Assembly: GCA_020630355.1 (NCBI GenBank)
Contig: JAHDBO010000133.1
Coordinates: 1-6,025 of the forward strand
Direction of reading: 5' to 3'
Length of the DNA stretch: 6,025 bases
DNA from: Saprospiraceae bacterium
GTDB taxonomy: Bacteria > Bacteroidota > Bacteroidia > Chitinophagales > Saprospiraceae
A program made the translations under genes and the position numbers. Positions within the stretch are counted from its first letter, which is position 1. Every line of letters starts with the position of its first letter. Positions 1-6,011 of the stretch are shown here, piece by piece. The notes under the pieces were generated by a model that saw only the letters and a list, made by a program, of their open reading frames with translations, searched no databases and had not been told where the DNA came from.

Positions 1-102
1 GCTTTACTTTTTCTCATTATTTCCAAATGAAAACAAATTTCATTTACAGTGTATTAAATAAGGAGCAAAAAAGTACGACACAGAAAAATGGAGTTCAATT
101 AA

Positions 103-295
103 GGTAATCGCAAGAATCAAAATACCTTTTTTAGACCACAAATAAGTTGTGAGAAGCCAATTAAAAATAGCTCTTAACCCTTTAACGGTTTTATGGGATA
201 CAGGTTTTTTGGAAAACGGTTGAAACCGCTGGGTTTCCATCTATCTTTCTTACCCACAACTAAAGTTGCGGGCTATTTTTTTTCTTGCGATTGCC
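103..295. repeat. Inverted repeat pair enclosing a terminator
   Basis: GGTAATCGCAAGAA at 103-116 and TTCTTGCGATTGCC at 282-295 are reverse complements at 13 of 14 positions; the exception is T105 against G293, which would still pair as a wobble in rightward RNA. The 165 bases between the arms include the terminator hairpin and two smaller hairpins. There is no transposase, and I see no target-site duplication. It could be the terminal repeats of a small decayed non-autonomous element, or simply an RNA stem. The match is seen directly; any mobile origin is inference. Confidence 0.4.
253..283 (+). terminator. Rho-independent terminator, rightward
   Basis: CCC (253-255) and CAAC (257-260) pair with GTTG (265-268) and GGG (270-272) around a TAAA loop, with a single A.C mismatch (256/269). 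After CTA comes a run of eight T at 276-283. This is the classic stem plus U-tract arrangement on the plus strand. It would end a transcript entering from the left and so insulate rimO from upstream transcription. On the minus strand no comparable T-run follows the stem. Confidence 0.7.
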
Positions 296-339
296 CTACT
301 AGTTCAATCTTATCCCTAAGTAATATCTAAAATCTATTC

Positions 340-347
340 TATCTTTG
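340..347 (+). promoter_or_regulatory. Probable rimO promoter, Bacteroidota -7 element
   Basis: TATCTTTG fits the Bacteroidota sigma-ABfr -7 consensus TAnnTTTG exactly. I see no clear TTG -33 element at the usual distance upstream, so the assignment rests on one half of the promoter. Transcription would begin only about ten bases before the rimO start codon, giving a very short leader. Its position just after the terminator at 253-283 and just before a gene supports the call. Confidence 0.45.
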
Positions 348-362
348 CAAAAAAATTAAAGC

Positions 363-1673
363 TTGAAGACGAAGACGCTACAAAAGGATAAAGTAAATGT
401 GATTACCCTTGGTTGTTCCAAAAATTTGGTGGACTCCGAAAATATCATCACCCAGCTCAAAGGGAACGATATTGATGTCAGCCACGAGAGCGATGAGGAC
501 GACGCCAACGTAATCATTGTCAACACTTGTGGCTTTATTGATTTGGCGAAGGAAGAATCGGTCAATACCATCTTGGAATATGCAGAGGTGAAAAAAGCTG
601 GCGGAATTGATAAATTGTATGTGACGGGCTGCTTGTCGCAGCGCTACAAAGACCAGCTAGAGGAAGAAATCCCAGAAGTGGATGCTTATTTTGGTACTTT
701 GGAGCTGCCTGGTTTGCTAGAAAAATTCAATGCAGACTATCAGCACGACCTTATCGGGGAGCGACTGACCACTACCCCATTCCACTATGCTTACCTCAAA
801 ATCTCGGAGGGCTGCAATCGGACTTGCTCCTTTTGTGCCATTCCCTTGATGCGGGGCAAACACGTCTCTCGCTCGATAGAATCCCTAGTGATAGAAGCTC
901 AAAACCTTGCCCGAAGAGGGGTCAAAGAAATCATGCTCATCGCCCAAGAATTGACCTATTACGGCTTGGATTTGTACAAAAAAAGGGCTCTAGCAGAATT
1001 ATTGCACGCTCTAGCTGATGTAGAAGGCATAGAATGGATTCGTTTGCATTATGCTTATCCGAGCAAATTCCCTTTGGAGATTTTTGATGTGATGGCCGAG
1101 CGCAAGGAGATTTGCAATTATTTGGATATTCCATTACAACACGCCAACGATGCGGTACTCCATCGGATGCGTCGGCAAATCACCCAAAAAGAGCAGCGTG
1201 AACTCATCGCTTACGCCAAGGCTAAAGTTCCCAATATTGCGATTCGTACAACCTTTTTGGTCGGCTACCCAGGAGAAACAGAAGAAGAATTCCAAGACCT
1301 GTGCGATTTTGTGGCAGATATGGAATTTGAGCGGGTCGGGGTGTTCCAGTATTCGCATGAAGAAAGTACCATCGCCCACGAGGCAGCAGATGATGTTCCT
1401 GACACTACCAAACAGGAACGTGCCAACCGAATCATGGAAATCCAGCAGGATATTTCTTACGCCAAAAACGACGAGAAAATAGGTCAACAGCTCAAAGTCC
1501 TCTTCGACCGAAAAGAAGGGGAATATTTCATCGGGCGCACGGAATATGATTCGCCTGAGGTCGATAATGAAGTCCTTGTAGCAGCCAAGGATAATTATGT
1601 CCGAATTGGGGATTTTGCACTAGTAGAAATCACTGGAGCCAGTGACTATGACCTCTATGGAAAAATAGTTTAG
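363..1673 (+). CDS. rimO: Ribosomal protein S12 methylthiotransferase RimO
   Basis: RimO is a cytoplasmic radical-SAM enzyme that adds a methylthio group to a conserved aspartate of ribosomal protein S12 (Asp88/89 in E. coli), using two [4Fe-4S] clusters. The 436-residue length is normal for the family. The N-terminal methylthiotransferase domain carries Cys18 (LGCSKN), Cys56 (VNTCGF) and Cys90 (VTGCLSQRY), expected to bind the auxiliary cluster. The radical-SAM domain has CNRTCSFC with Cys151, Cys155 and Cys158, followed by AIPLMRGKHVSR. The last 65 or so residues fit a TRAM domain. The LGCSKN and FCAIPLMRGK context points to RimO rather than MiaB. The start is TTG at 363: an in-frame TAA lies at 357-359, and the next in-frame alternative (GTG at codon 13) would cut into the conserved VNVITLGC strand. 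No Shine-Dalgarno sequence is visible. The gene appears to be transcribed alone from the -7 element at 340-347, and I see no terminator after it. Confidence 0.96.
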   Translation: MKTKTLQKDKVNVITLGCSKNLVDSENIITQLKGNDIDVSHESDEDDANVIIVNTCGFIDLAKEESVNTILEYAEVKKAGGIDKLYVTGCLSQRYKDQLEEEIPEVDAYFGTLELPGLLEKFNADYQHDLIGERLTTTPFHYAYLKISEGCNRTCSFCAIPLMRGKHVSRSIESLVIEAQNLARRGVKEIMLIAQELTYYGLDLYKKRALAELLHALADVEGIEWIRLHYAYPSKFPLEIFDVMAERKEICNYLDIPLQHANDAVLHRMRRQITQKEQRELIAYAKAKVPNIAIRTTFLVGYPGETEEEFQDLCDFVADMEFERVGVFQYSHEESTIAHEAADDVPDTTKQERANRIMEIQQDISYAKNDEKIGQQLKVLFDRKEGEYFIGRTEYDSPEVDNEVLVAAKDNYVRIGDFALVEITGASDYDLYGKIV

Positions 1674-1800
1674 TACTGGTCAAACATGAATCTTCCTTGT
1701 ATTTAAAAAAGAAGAAATTTCACAATAAATCGGAATATTTGTTACAAAAGCATTTTTGATGAACCTTTTCCTTAAACAGCTTCTGCCTCATTTCGTTTTA

Positions 1801-1826
1801 TTGTCAAATATTTTTTTTAATATTTG
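1801..1826 (+). promoter_or_regulatory. AT-rich perfect hairpin; weak promoter candidate
   Basis: CAAATATT (1805-1812) and AATATTTG (1819-1826) are perfect reverse complements separated by six T. The right arm differs from the -7 consensus TAnnTTTG only at its first base, and TTG lies at 1801-1803, but the 15-base gap is shorter than usual for this promoter class. The site is about 90 bases before the acyl-CoA dehydrogenase start, in the only spacer available to hold its promoter. It could be a regulator operator, a promoter, or a chance product of AT-rich sequence. The same AATATTTG word also occurs at 1734-1741. Confidence 0.3.
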
Positions 1827-1915
1827 CTAAGCATTAAACGTTAAAATAAAATCACGCCTTTTGATTGCTTTCCATAATGTGGTGGGAAGTCACTTATAAA
1901 AATATAATCTAAGCA

Positions 1916-3076
1916 ATGTACTTTACAGAAGAACATAGTCTATTCAGAGAGGGTTTCCGTAGTTTTTTACAAAAAGAAGTCGTCCCACATATTGAAAAAT
2001 GGGAAGAAACTGGTAAAATTGACCGCTTTATTTGGGAGAAATTTGGCGAAATGGGATATTTCGGCATCAATTACCCCGAAGAATATGGTGGTATGGATTT
2101 AGACTTATTCTATACCGTTGTTTTCCTAGAAGAACTCCAACGCATTAACTCTGGTGGTTTTGCAGCAGCCATGTGGGCACATGCTTATTTGGCGATGACC
2201 CACCTGCAAGCCGAAGGTTCTGAAGCCATCAAACAGAAATACCTGCGCCAAAGTATCGAGGGCAAAATGATAGGCTGCCTTTGCATCAGCGAACCATTTG
2301 CTGGTTCTGATGTAGCTGGAATGCGTACTACTGCGGTTAAAGAAGGGGACAAATATATTTTGAACGGTTCAAAAACCTTCATCACAAATGGTGTGTACAG
2401 CGATTATTTGGTGGTGTCCGCCAAAACCAATCCATCAGACAAGCACAGAGGCATCAGCATGTTCCTAGTGGACAGAGATACACCGGGCGTATCCGCTAGT
2501 AAATTGGACAAACTGGGCTGGAGGGCTTCTGATACAGGAGAAATTGCTTTTGACAATGTAGAAATCCCTGCTGAAAATCTCCTGGGCGTAGAAGGAAAAG
2601 GATTTGCTTATTTGATGCAACACTTGGCATTGGAGCGCTTGATTATGGGTGTCAATGCACATGCTAGAGCAGAATTTTGTTTGGAGTATGCGACCCAATA
2701 TATGAGCGAAAGACAGGCCTTTGGAAAGCAACTTACCGAATTTCAGGTTTTGCGCCATAAAGTAGCTAAGATGGCGAGCCAAGTAGAAATGCACAAGACC
2801 TTCAACTACAACATCACTTATCGCTTGAATAATGGGGAGTATGTTGTAAAAGAAGCGAGCATGTCGAAAATGCTTTCGACCAAAATGGCGGATGAAGTCA
2901 TCTACGATTGCTTGCAAATGTTGGGCGGCTACGGTTATATGGAAGAATACCCTATGGCAAGATATTTCAGAGATAGTCGCCTAGGGCCAATTGGTGGAGG
3001 AACGAGCGAAATACTGTGTGAGGTCATCGCCAAGATGGTTTTGGACAAGAAGGTCTACGAAAAAGCAGCGCAATAG
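1916..3076 (+). CDS. Acyl-CoA dehydrogenase, long-chain/isovaleryl type
   Basis: A flavoprotein of the acyl-CoA dehydrogenase family, expected to oxidise an acyl-CoA thioester to the 2-enoyl-CoA with FAD, passing electrons to electron-transfer flavoprotein. Its 386 residues match the usual length. The N-terminal helical domain runs to about residue 120. The beta domain opens with CISEPFAGSD (residues 123-132, first family signature). The C-terminal helical domain has RQAFGKQLTEFQ (266-277) and QMLGGYGYMEEYP (334-346, second signature). The MCAD-type catalytic Glu, normally just before GTS near the C-terminus, is Gly361 here (GPIGGGTSEI). Instead Glu240 in LALERL occupies the helix-G position used as catalytic base by long-chain and isovaleryl-CoA dehydrogenases. 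The chain length of the substrate cannot be told from sequence alone. The ATG is fixed by an in-frame TAA at 1910-1912. There is no Shine-Dalgarno sequence, and no partner genes for beta-oxidation or leucine degradation lie nearby. Confidence 0.94.
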   Translation: MYFTEEHSLFREGFRSFLQKEVVPHIEKWEETGKIDRFIWEKFGEMGYFGINYPEEYGGMDLDLFYTVVFLEELQRINSGGFAAAMWAHAYLAMTHLQAEGSEAIKQKYLRQSIEGKMIGCLCISEPFAGSDVAGMRTTAVKEGDKYILNGSKTFITNGVYSDYLVVSAKTNPSDKHRGISMFLVDRDTPGVSASKLDKLGWRASDTGEIAFDNVEIPAENLLGVEGKGFAYLMQHLALERLIMGVNAHARAEFCLEYATQYMSERQAFGKQLTEFQVLRHKVAKMASQVEMHKTFNYNITYRLNNGEYVVKEASMSKMLSTKMADEVIYDCLQMLGGYGYMEEYPMARYFRDSRLGPIGGGTSEILCEVIAKMVLDKKVYEKAAQ

Positions 3077-3094
3077 ATTTTGTAATAAGTGCTG

Positions 3095-3225
3095 GTCAAA
3101 AAATAACTTCCCGATTAGGATTTTGGCGAATAGCTTGAAAAAACTCATTATCAGTCATTTTTTCTTTGCCAAGGGCATCCCTTTGGGGCACTATTGCGCC
3201 AAAAATCGTTAAGTTATTTTTTGAC
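3095..3225. repeat. 131-base imperfect palindrome, MITE-like or terminator
   Basis: GTCAAAAAATAACTT (3095-3109) and AAGTTATTTTTTGAC (3211-3225) are perfect 15-base reverse complements. Further in, CGAT (3112-3115) pairs with ATCG (3205-3208), and the 13 bases at 3121-3133 pair with 3191-3204, leaving only G3196 unpaired. The arms therefore give about 32 base pairs. The centre holds two more hairpins: GAAAAAA/TTTTTTC (3137-3143 with 3158-3164), and CCAAGGG at 3169-3175 with the CCCTTTGG that follows. It starts 19 bases after the dehydrogenase stop. I see no coding capacity, transposase or clear target duplication. It could be a small non-autonomous mobile element, an intergenic repeat family, or an elaborate transcription terminator. 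Confidence 0.7.
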
Positions 3226-3255
3226 GGTTTCTAAAATCTGCTTTCTATACAGTTC

Positions 3256-3290
3256 AATCCCGAATTTTCTACCAATGAAGATTCGGGATT
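3256..3290 (+). promoter_or_regulatory. Hairpin just upstream of the glycosyltransferase
   Basis: AATCCCGAAT (3256-3265) and ATTCGGGATT (3281-3290) are perfect complements, and the stem extends inward through a T.G wobble and three more pairs to 3269/3277, giving 14 bp around a 7-base loop. It ends 12 bases before the glycosyltransferase ATG and is followed by TTTCATTTTG (3289-3298), a poor U-tract. It may be a weak terminator for the upstream gene, a leader structure limiting translation, or an operator. TCATTTTG at 3291-3298 is one mismatch from the Bacteroidota -7 element, which would make the message nearly leaderless. Confidence 0.5.
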
Positions 3291-3302
3291 TCATTTTGAA
3301 TC

Positions 3303-4406
3303 ATGAAAAAAGTACATATCGTCTGTTTAGTCACTAATGATCTGAATTATGACCAGCGCATGATTCGGATATGCGGCACATTGGCTGCTTCAGAGTTCAA
3401 CGTGACTCTAGTAGGACGAAAATTGATGGATTCCAAACCTTTGTTGCAGTTTGCCTTTCGGCAAAAACGCTTATCCTGCTGGTTCAATAAAGGAAAATTG
3501 TTCTATCTAGAATATAATATTCGCCTGTTTTTTTTACTGCTTTTCAGCAAATGGGACATTGTAAATGCAGTTGATTTGGATACGATACTAGCAGCTACGG
3601 CAGCGAATGTGATCCGTAGAAAAAAGTTGGTTTATGATGCCCATGAATATTTCACGGAAGTACCAGAATTGGAAGGTCGCCCTCTTACAAAATCCATTTG
3701 GGAATGGATTGCCAAAACTTGTATCCCCAAAGCGAATGCTTGTTATACCGTTGGACAATCTTTACAGCAAATTTTCCAAAAAAGATATAAAACGACTTTC
3801 GGACTAGTGCGCAACGTCCCTGTATATAAACCATTGGACAAGATTCCAAAAAAAGAAAAGAAAATCCTACTTTACCAAGGCGCGCTCAACAAAGGCAGGG
3901 GCATAGGGACGGCAATTCTTGCCATGAAACAATTGCCCAATATGGAGCTTTGGCTCGCAGGCGAAGGGGATTTGTCGAATGAACTAAGGAGGCTGAGCAC
4001 CAAACACAAGCTCTATCAGCAAGTCAAATTCCTAGGAAGACTTTCTCCTGACGAACTGGCAAAGGTTACTGCTCAAGCATGGCTTGGTCTCAATCTTTTA
4101 GAAGCGCAAAGTCTGAATTATTATTATTCACTGGCCAATAAGTTCTTTGACTATATGCAGGCCGGTGTACCGAGTGTCAATATGGATTTTCCAGAATATA
4201 AGGCCTTGACAGCAACCTATAAAACAGGTATTCTCTTAGAAAAATTAGACAGCCCTACCCTAGTGAAAGCAGTGGCTGCACTCGTAGAAAACCCAAATCA
4301 ATACCAGACCTTAGTAGAAACGAGCATAGCTGCTAAAGAACGGCTTCACTGGGCAAATGAAAAATCTAGTTTACTCAAGATTTATACGGGTGTCTTAGAA
4401 CGATAA
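3303..4406 (+). CDS. Glycosyltransferase, GT-B fold, GT4-like
   Basis: Probably a cytoplasmic or membrane-associated retaining glycosyltransferase that moves a sugar from a nucleotide-sugar donor onto a lipid-linked or surface glycan; acceptor and donor cannot be inferred. The 367 residues fit a two-domain GT-B enzyme. The N-terminal domain shows VTNDLNYDQRMIR (10-22), NVTLVGR (33-39) and the conserved YDAHEYFTEVPEL (111-123). The C-terminal donor-binding domain begins at YQGALNKGRGI (191-201, glycine-rich loop), then LAGEGD (218-223), LGRLSPDEL (244-252) and LANKFFDYMQAGVP (277-290). The usual family E-x7-E motif is altered: Asp283 stands where the second Glu is common, and no matching first Glu is evident. 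The ATG is fixed by an in-frame TGA at 3297-3299. No other polysaccharide genes adjoin it, so it may be an isolated gene. Its last 25 bases overlap the end of the convergent plsC. Confidence 0.88.
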   Translation: MKKVHIVCLVTNDLNYDQRMIRICGTLAASEFNVTLVGRKLMDSKPLLQFAFRQKRLSCWFNKGKLFYLEYNIRLFFLLLFSKWDIVNAVDLDTILAATAANVIRRKKLVYDAHEYFTEVPELEGRPLTKSIWEWIAKTCIPKANACYTVGQSLQQIFQKRYKTTFGLVRNVPVYKPLDKIPKKEKKILLYQGALNKGRGIGTAILAMKQLPNMELWLAGEGDLSNELRRLSTKHKLYQQVKFLGRLSPDELAKVTAQAWLGLNLLEAQSLNYYYSLANKFFDYMQAGVPSVNMDFPEYKALTATYKTGILLEKLDSPTLVKAVAALVENPNQYQTLVETSIAAKERLHWANEKSSLLKIYTGVLER

Positions 4407-5122
4407 TGCTCTATCCGATTCATCATGATAGCTCGACATTCTTCCAATAATTCTTGGGTACTTTTACCGATACTCTCGACCACATCAAAATAAATATCGA
4501 CGAAACCAGGGCATAAATCGGGGTCTTTGAGATAGTTAGAAACATTGGGCATATTGACCGCCGTCTGAATCAATATTGGTTTTTGGGTCCCTTCTGCTAT
4601 ACGAAAAGCTCCTCTTTTAAAAGGAGCTAATGACTGTTTGCTATTATTTCTAGTCCCTTCAGGATAGACGAAAATTGAAAAACCCTCCTCCATGGAAGCA
4701 TTCAGTTTTTTAATGCTCGCACGACGGGAAGCACCATCGCCCCTATCCACGCTTAGGACAATTTTCTTGATTATAAAACCAAGCATAGGGACTTTTTCTA
4801 GTTCTTTCTTGGCGAGCCATTTTGCAGGCTTAGGATGCACAGCCGCATTGATTATGAAATCCACAGAAGAAGTATGATTGCTAATGATGACATACTGTCT
4901 TTTAAAATCTACATATTCTTTATTATGTGTCCTTGCACGGATCAACGTCAGCACTAGGTAAATGGGTGAAAATATTCGATGGGCATACCACAAGATGGCT
5001 TTGGCTGATTTTTCACCAAAAAAGAGGAATCCCAACAAAATGAAAGGGAAGGAAATCATCAGCAATATGAAAAAGAGCACTGCCCCGTACAATGCCCATA
5101 GCTTTCGGAATAGGAAAAGCAT
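4382..5122 (-). CDS. plsC: 1-acyl-sn-glycerol-3-phosphate acyltransferase, PlsC type
   Basis: Expected to acylate lysophosphatidic acid at sn-2 to give phosphatidic acid, a membrane-bound step of phospholipid synthesis. The 246 residues match the family. A hydrophobic N-terminus (about 11-35, perhaps continuing near 50-60) should anchor it in the inner membrane. Acyltransferase motif I is NHTSSVD with His83 and Asp88, the catalytic HX4D pair. Motif II is around VDRGD (125-129), motif III is VYPEGTRN (152-159), and motif IV is near KPILIQTAV (181-189). It lies 20 bases downstream of pncA on the same strand, so the two are probably co-transcribed. The gap is A-rich on the coding strand with no Shine-Dalgarno sequence, and includes three tandem AAAC units. 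Family members acylating other lysophospholipids or lyso-ornithine lipids look similar, so the exact acceptor is less certain than the fold. Confidence 0.92.
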   Translation of the reverse strand: MLFLFRKLWALYGAVLFFILLMISFPFILLGFLFFGEKSAKAILWYAHRIFSPIYLVLTLIRARTHNKEYVDFKRQYVIISNHTSSVDFIINAAVHPKPAKWLAKKELEKVPMLGFIIKKIVLSVDRGDGASRRASIKKLNASMEEGFSIFVYPEGTRNNSKQSLAPFKRGAFRIAEGTQKPILIQTAVNMPNVSNYLKDPDLCPGFVDIYFDVVESIGKSTQELLEECRAIMMNRIEHYRSKTPV

Positions 5123-5142
5123 CTGGTTTTTCGTTTGTTTGT

Positions 5143-5757
5143 TTAAATGACAGCTTGACTGTAAGTAATCTGGACGCCCTTATCAACCATCTCTTGAAGT
5201 GCATTTTCAATATCTCCCTCTTTCAATTCGACTCCACGACAAGCGTCGGCGACAAGATAGGTTTTGAATCCGAATTCTAAAGCATCCAATGCCGAAAATT
5301 TTACGCAATAATCCGTTGCCAAGCCAAGTATATAGACTTCATCTACTCCTTTTTCTTTTAAAAAATCCCCTAAACCCGTTGCCTTACGGTGGCCATTATC
5401 AAAAAAACCACTGTAACTATCTATCTCAGGGTCAGTTCCTTTGTAAAATATTTTATGAATACCCTCTTGGTCAAGTTGTGGATGCAGTTGTGCCCCAAAA
5501 GAATCCTGAACACAATGAATAGGCCAAAGGATTTGCTGTAAACCATTTAGGTCAATGATTTGACCAGGTTTTCTCCAAGGGTGATTGGCAGCAAAAGAAC
5601 CATGATTGGCGGGATGCCAATCTTGAGTCGCCACAACCAAATCGAAATGGGGCATCAAAGCGTTGGCAATAGGAATCACCTCATCCCCTTCTTTGACTTC
5701 TAAAGCTCCGTTTGGACAAAAATCAATTTGCAAGTCAATTAATAATAATGCTTTCAT
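5143..5757 (-). CDS. pncA: Nicotinamidase (pyrazinamidase)
   Basis: A cytoplasmic amidohydrolase that converts nicotinamide to nicotinate and ammonia, the first step of NAD salvage through the Preiss-Handler route; many members also hydrolyse pyrazinamide. The 204 residues fit the isochorismatase-like family. The catalytic triad can be seen: Asp8 (LLIDLQIDF), Lys106 (FYKGTDPEIDSYSGF) and Cys151 (LATDYCVKFSALDA). Metal ligands are expected to be Asp46, His48 and His52 in TQDWHPANH, and His81 in WPIHCVQ. The DWHP, WPIHC and DSYSGF motifs separate it from plain isochorismatases. The ATG is bounded by an in-frame TAA four codons upstream (5767-5769). No Shine-Dalgarno sequence or clear TAnnTTTG promoter is visible upstream. 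It is the first gene of a probable two-gene operon with plsC; I see no metabolic link between them. Confidence 0.95.
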   Translation of the reverse strand: MKALLLIDLQIDFCPNGALEVKEGDEVIPIANALMPHFDLVVATQDWHPANHGSFAANHPWRKPGQIIDLNGLQQILWPIHCVQDSFGAQLHPQLDQEGIHKIFYKGTDPEIDSYSGFFDNGHRKATGLGDFLKEKGVDEVYILGLATDYCVKFSALDALEFGFKTYLVADACRGVELKEGDIENALQEMVDKGVQITYSQAVI

Positions 5758-5860
5758 TCTATTAGATTATTAGTACTGGGTACTTAGATTGAAGATCATT
5801 GTTTCGCAATCTTCCCGTATTGCTAAAACCGAAAATGGAAAAATGACTATTAGTGATTAT

Positions 5861-5912
5861 TCTAAAATCAGATTTTAGACATTAGTCTTTAGATTTTAGA
5901 TTGAATTTTAGA
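5861..5912. repeat. Palindrome and repeats of GATTTTAGA
   Basis: TCTAAAATC (5861-5869) and GATTTTAGA (5871-5879) form a perfect 9-bp palindrome around a single A. A second GATTTTAGA follows at 5892-5900, and a related AATTTTAGA at 5904-5912. The word TCTAAAATC also occurs in the rimO upstream region (326-334) and between the dehydrogenase and glycosyltransferase (3230-3238). It may be a degenerate intergenic repeat or a binding site. Confidence 0.5.
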
Positions 5913-5967
5913 GCTTTAGTGCTTTTTGATTCTACTAAAAACGAAAATAGAATAATGTCTATTTTGT

Positions 5968-6011
5968 ATTGCGAGCCTGCCTGAGCAAGCAGGTTTATGA
6001 AACCTAGCAAT
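5968..6011. repeat. Overlapping, mutually exclusive hairpins
   Basis: CCTGC (5976-5980) can pair with GCAGG (5989-5993), while AGGTTT (5991-5996) can pair with AAACCT (6000-6005). The two stems share AGG at 5991-5993, so only one can form at a time. Both sit inside an outer ATTGC/GCAAT pair (5968-5972 with 6007-6011). No T-run follows, so it does not look like an intrinsic terminator. It may be an intergenic repeat unit or the edge of one that continues beyond the window. Confidence 0.4.

Larger units (their letters stand above)
1..362. other. Gene-free leading region with inverted repeats
   Basis: I see no convincing gene here. A leftward frame of 66 codons (240 down to 40) starts with ATG and encodes a hydrophobic middle segment, but it has no recognisable family, so I do not call it. 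The stretch is rich in inverted repeats: AAATGAAA at 25-32 with TTTCATTT at 38-45; GGAAA at 211-215 with TTTCC at 234-238 enclosing CGGT/ACCG; and a longer pair at 103-116 and 282-295, listed separately. It also holds a rightward terminator (253-283) and, at its right end, the likely rimO promoter. The terminator implies that a rightward transcript ends here, either the 3' tail of a gene left of the window or a small RNA; the sequence does not decide between them. Confidence 0.6.

Noticed and set aside
40..240. Leftward 66-codon frame with a hydrophobic segment
   Set aside because: No recognisable family or promoter. Its length is within chance expectation, and it overlaps inverted repeats that better explain the region.
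1134..1487. Leftward 117-codon frame inside rimO
   Set aside because: It is antisense to conserved rimO sequence and its product is cysteine- and phenylalanine-rich without family features; a shadow frame.
1676..1684. CTGGTCAAA just after rimO, repeated at 3092-3100 just after the dehydrogenase
   Set aside because: The shared word is only nine bases and the sequence around it differs; the first copy has no matching inverted partner.
2465..2917. Leftward 150-codon frame inside the acyl-CoA dehydrogenase gene
   Set aside because: It lies antisense to a well-supported gene with conserved motifs, and its translation has no recognisable motif.
2991..3212. Rightward 73-codon frame running from the dehydrogenase end into the spacer
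   Set aside because: It begins in another frame of the dehydrogenase signature region and ends inside the palindromic element; no motif.
4607..4628. AGCTCCT/AGGAGCT hairpin inside plsC
   Set aside because: It codes for the conserved LAPFKRGAFR segment and has no T-run, so it is most simply a coincidence of codons.
5133..5144. Three tandem GTTT units at the pncA-plsC junction, possible phase-variable tract
   Set aside because: Three units are too few for meaningful slippage, and the tract lies outside the promoter region.
4382..5757. A functional system joining pncA and plsC
   Set aside because: Close spacing supports co-transcription only; the two reactions share no substrate or product.
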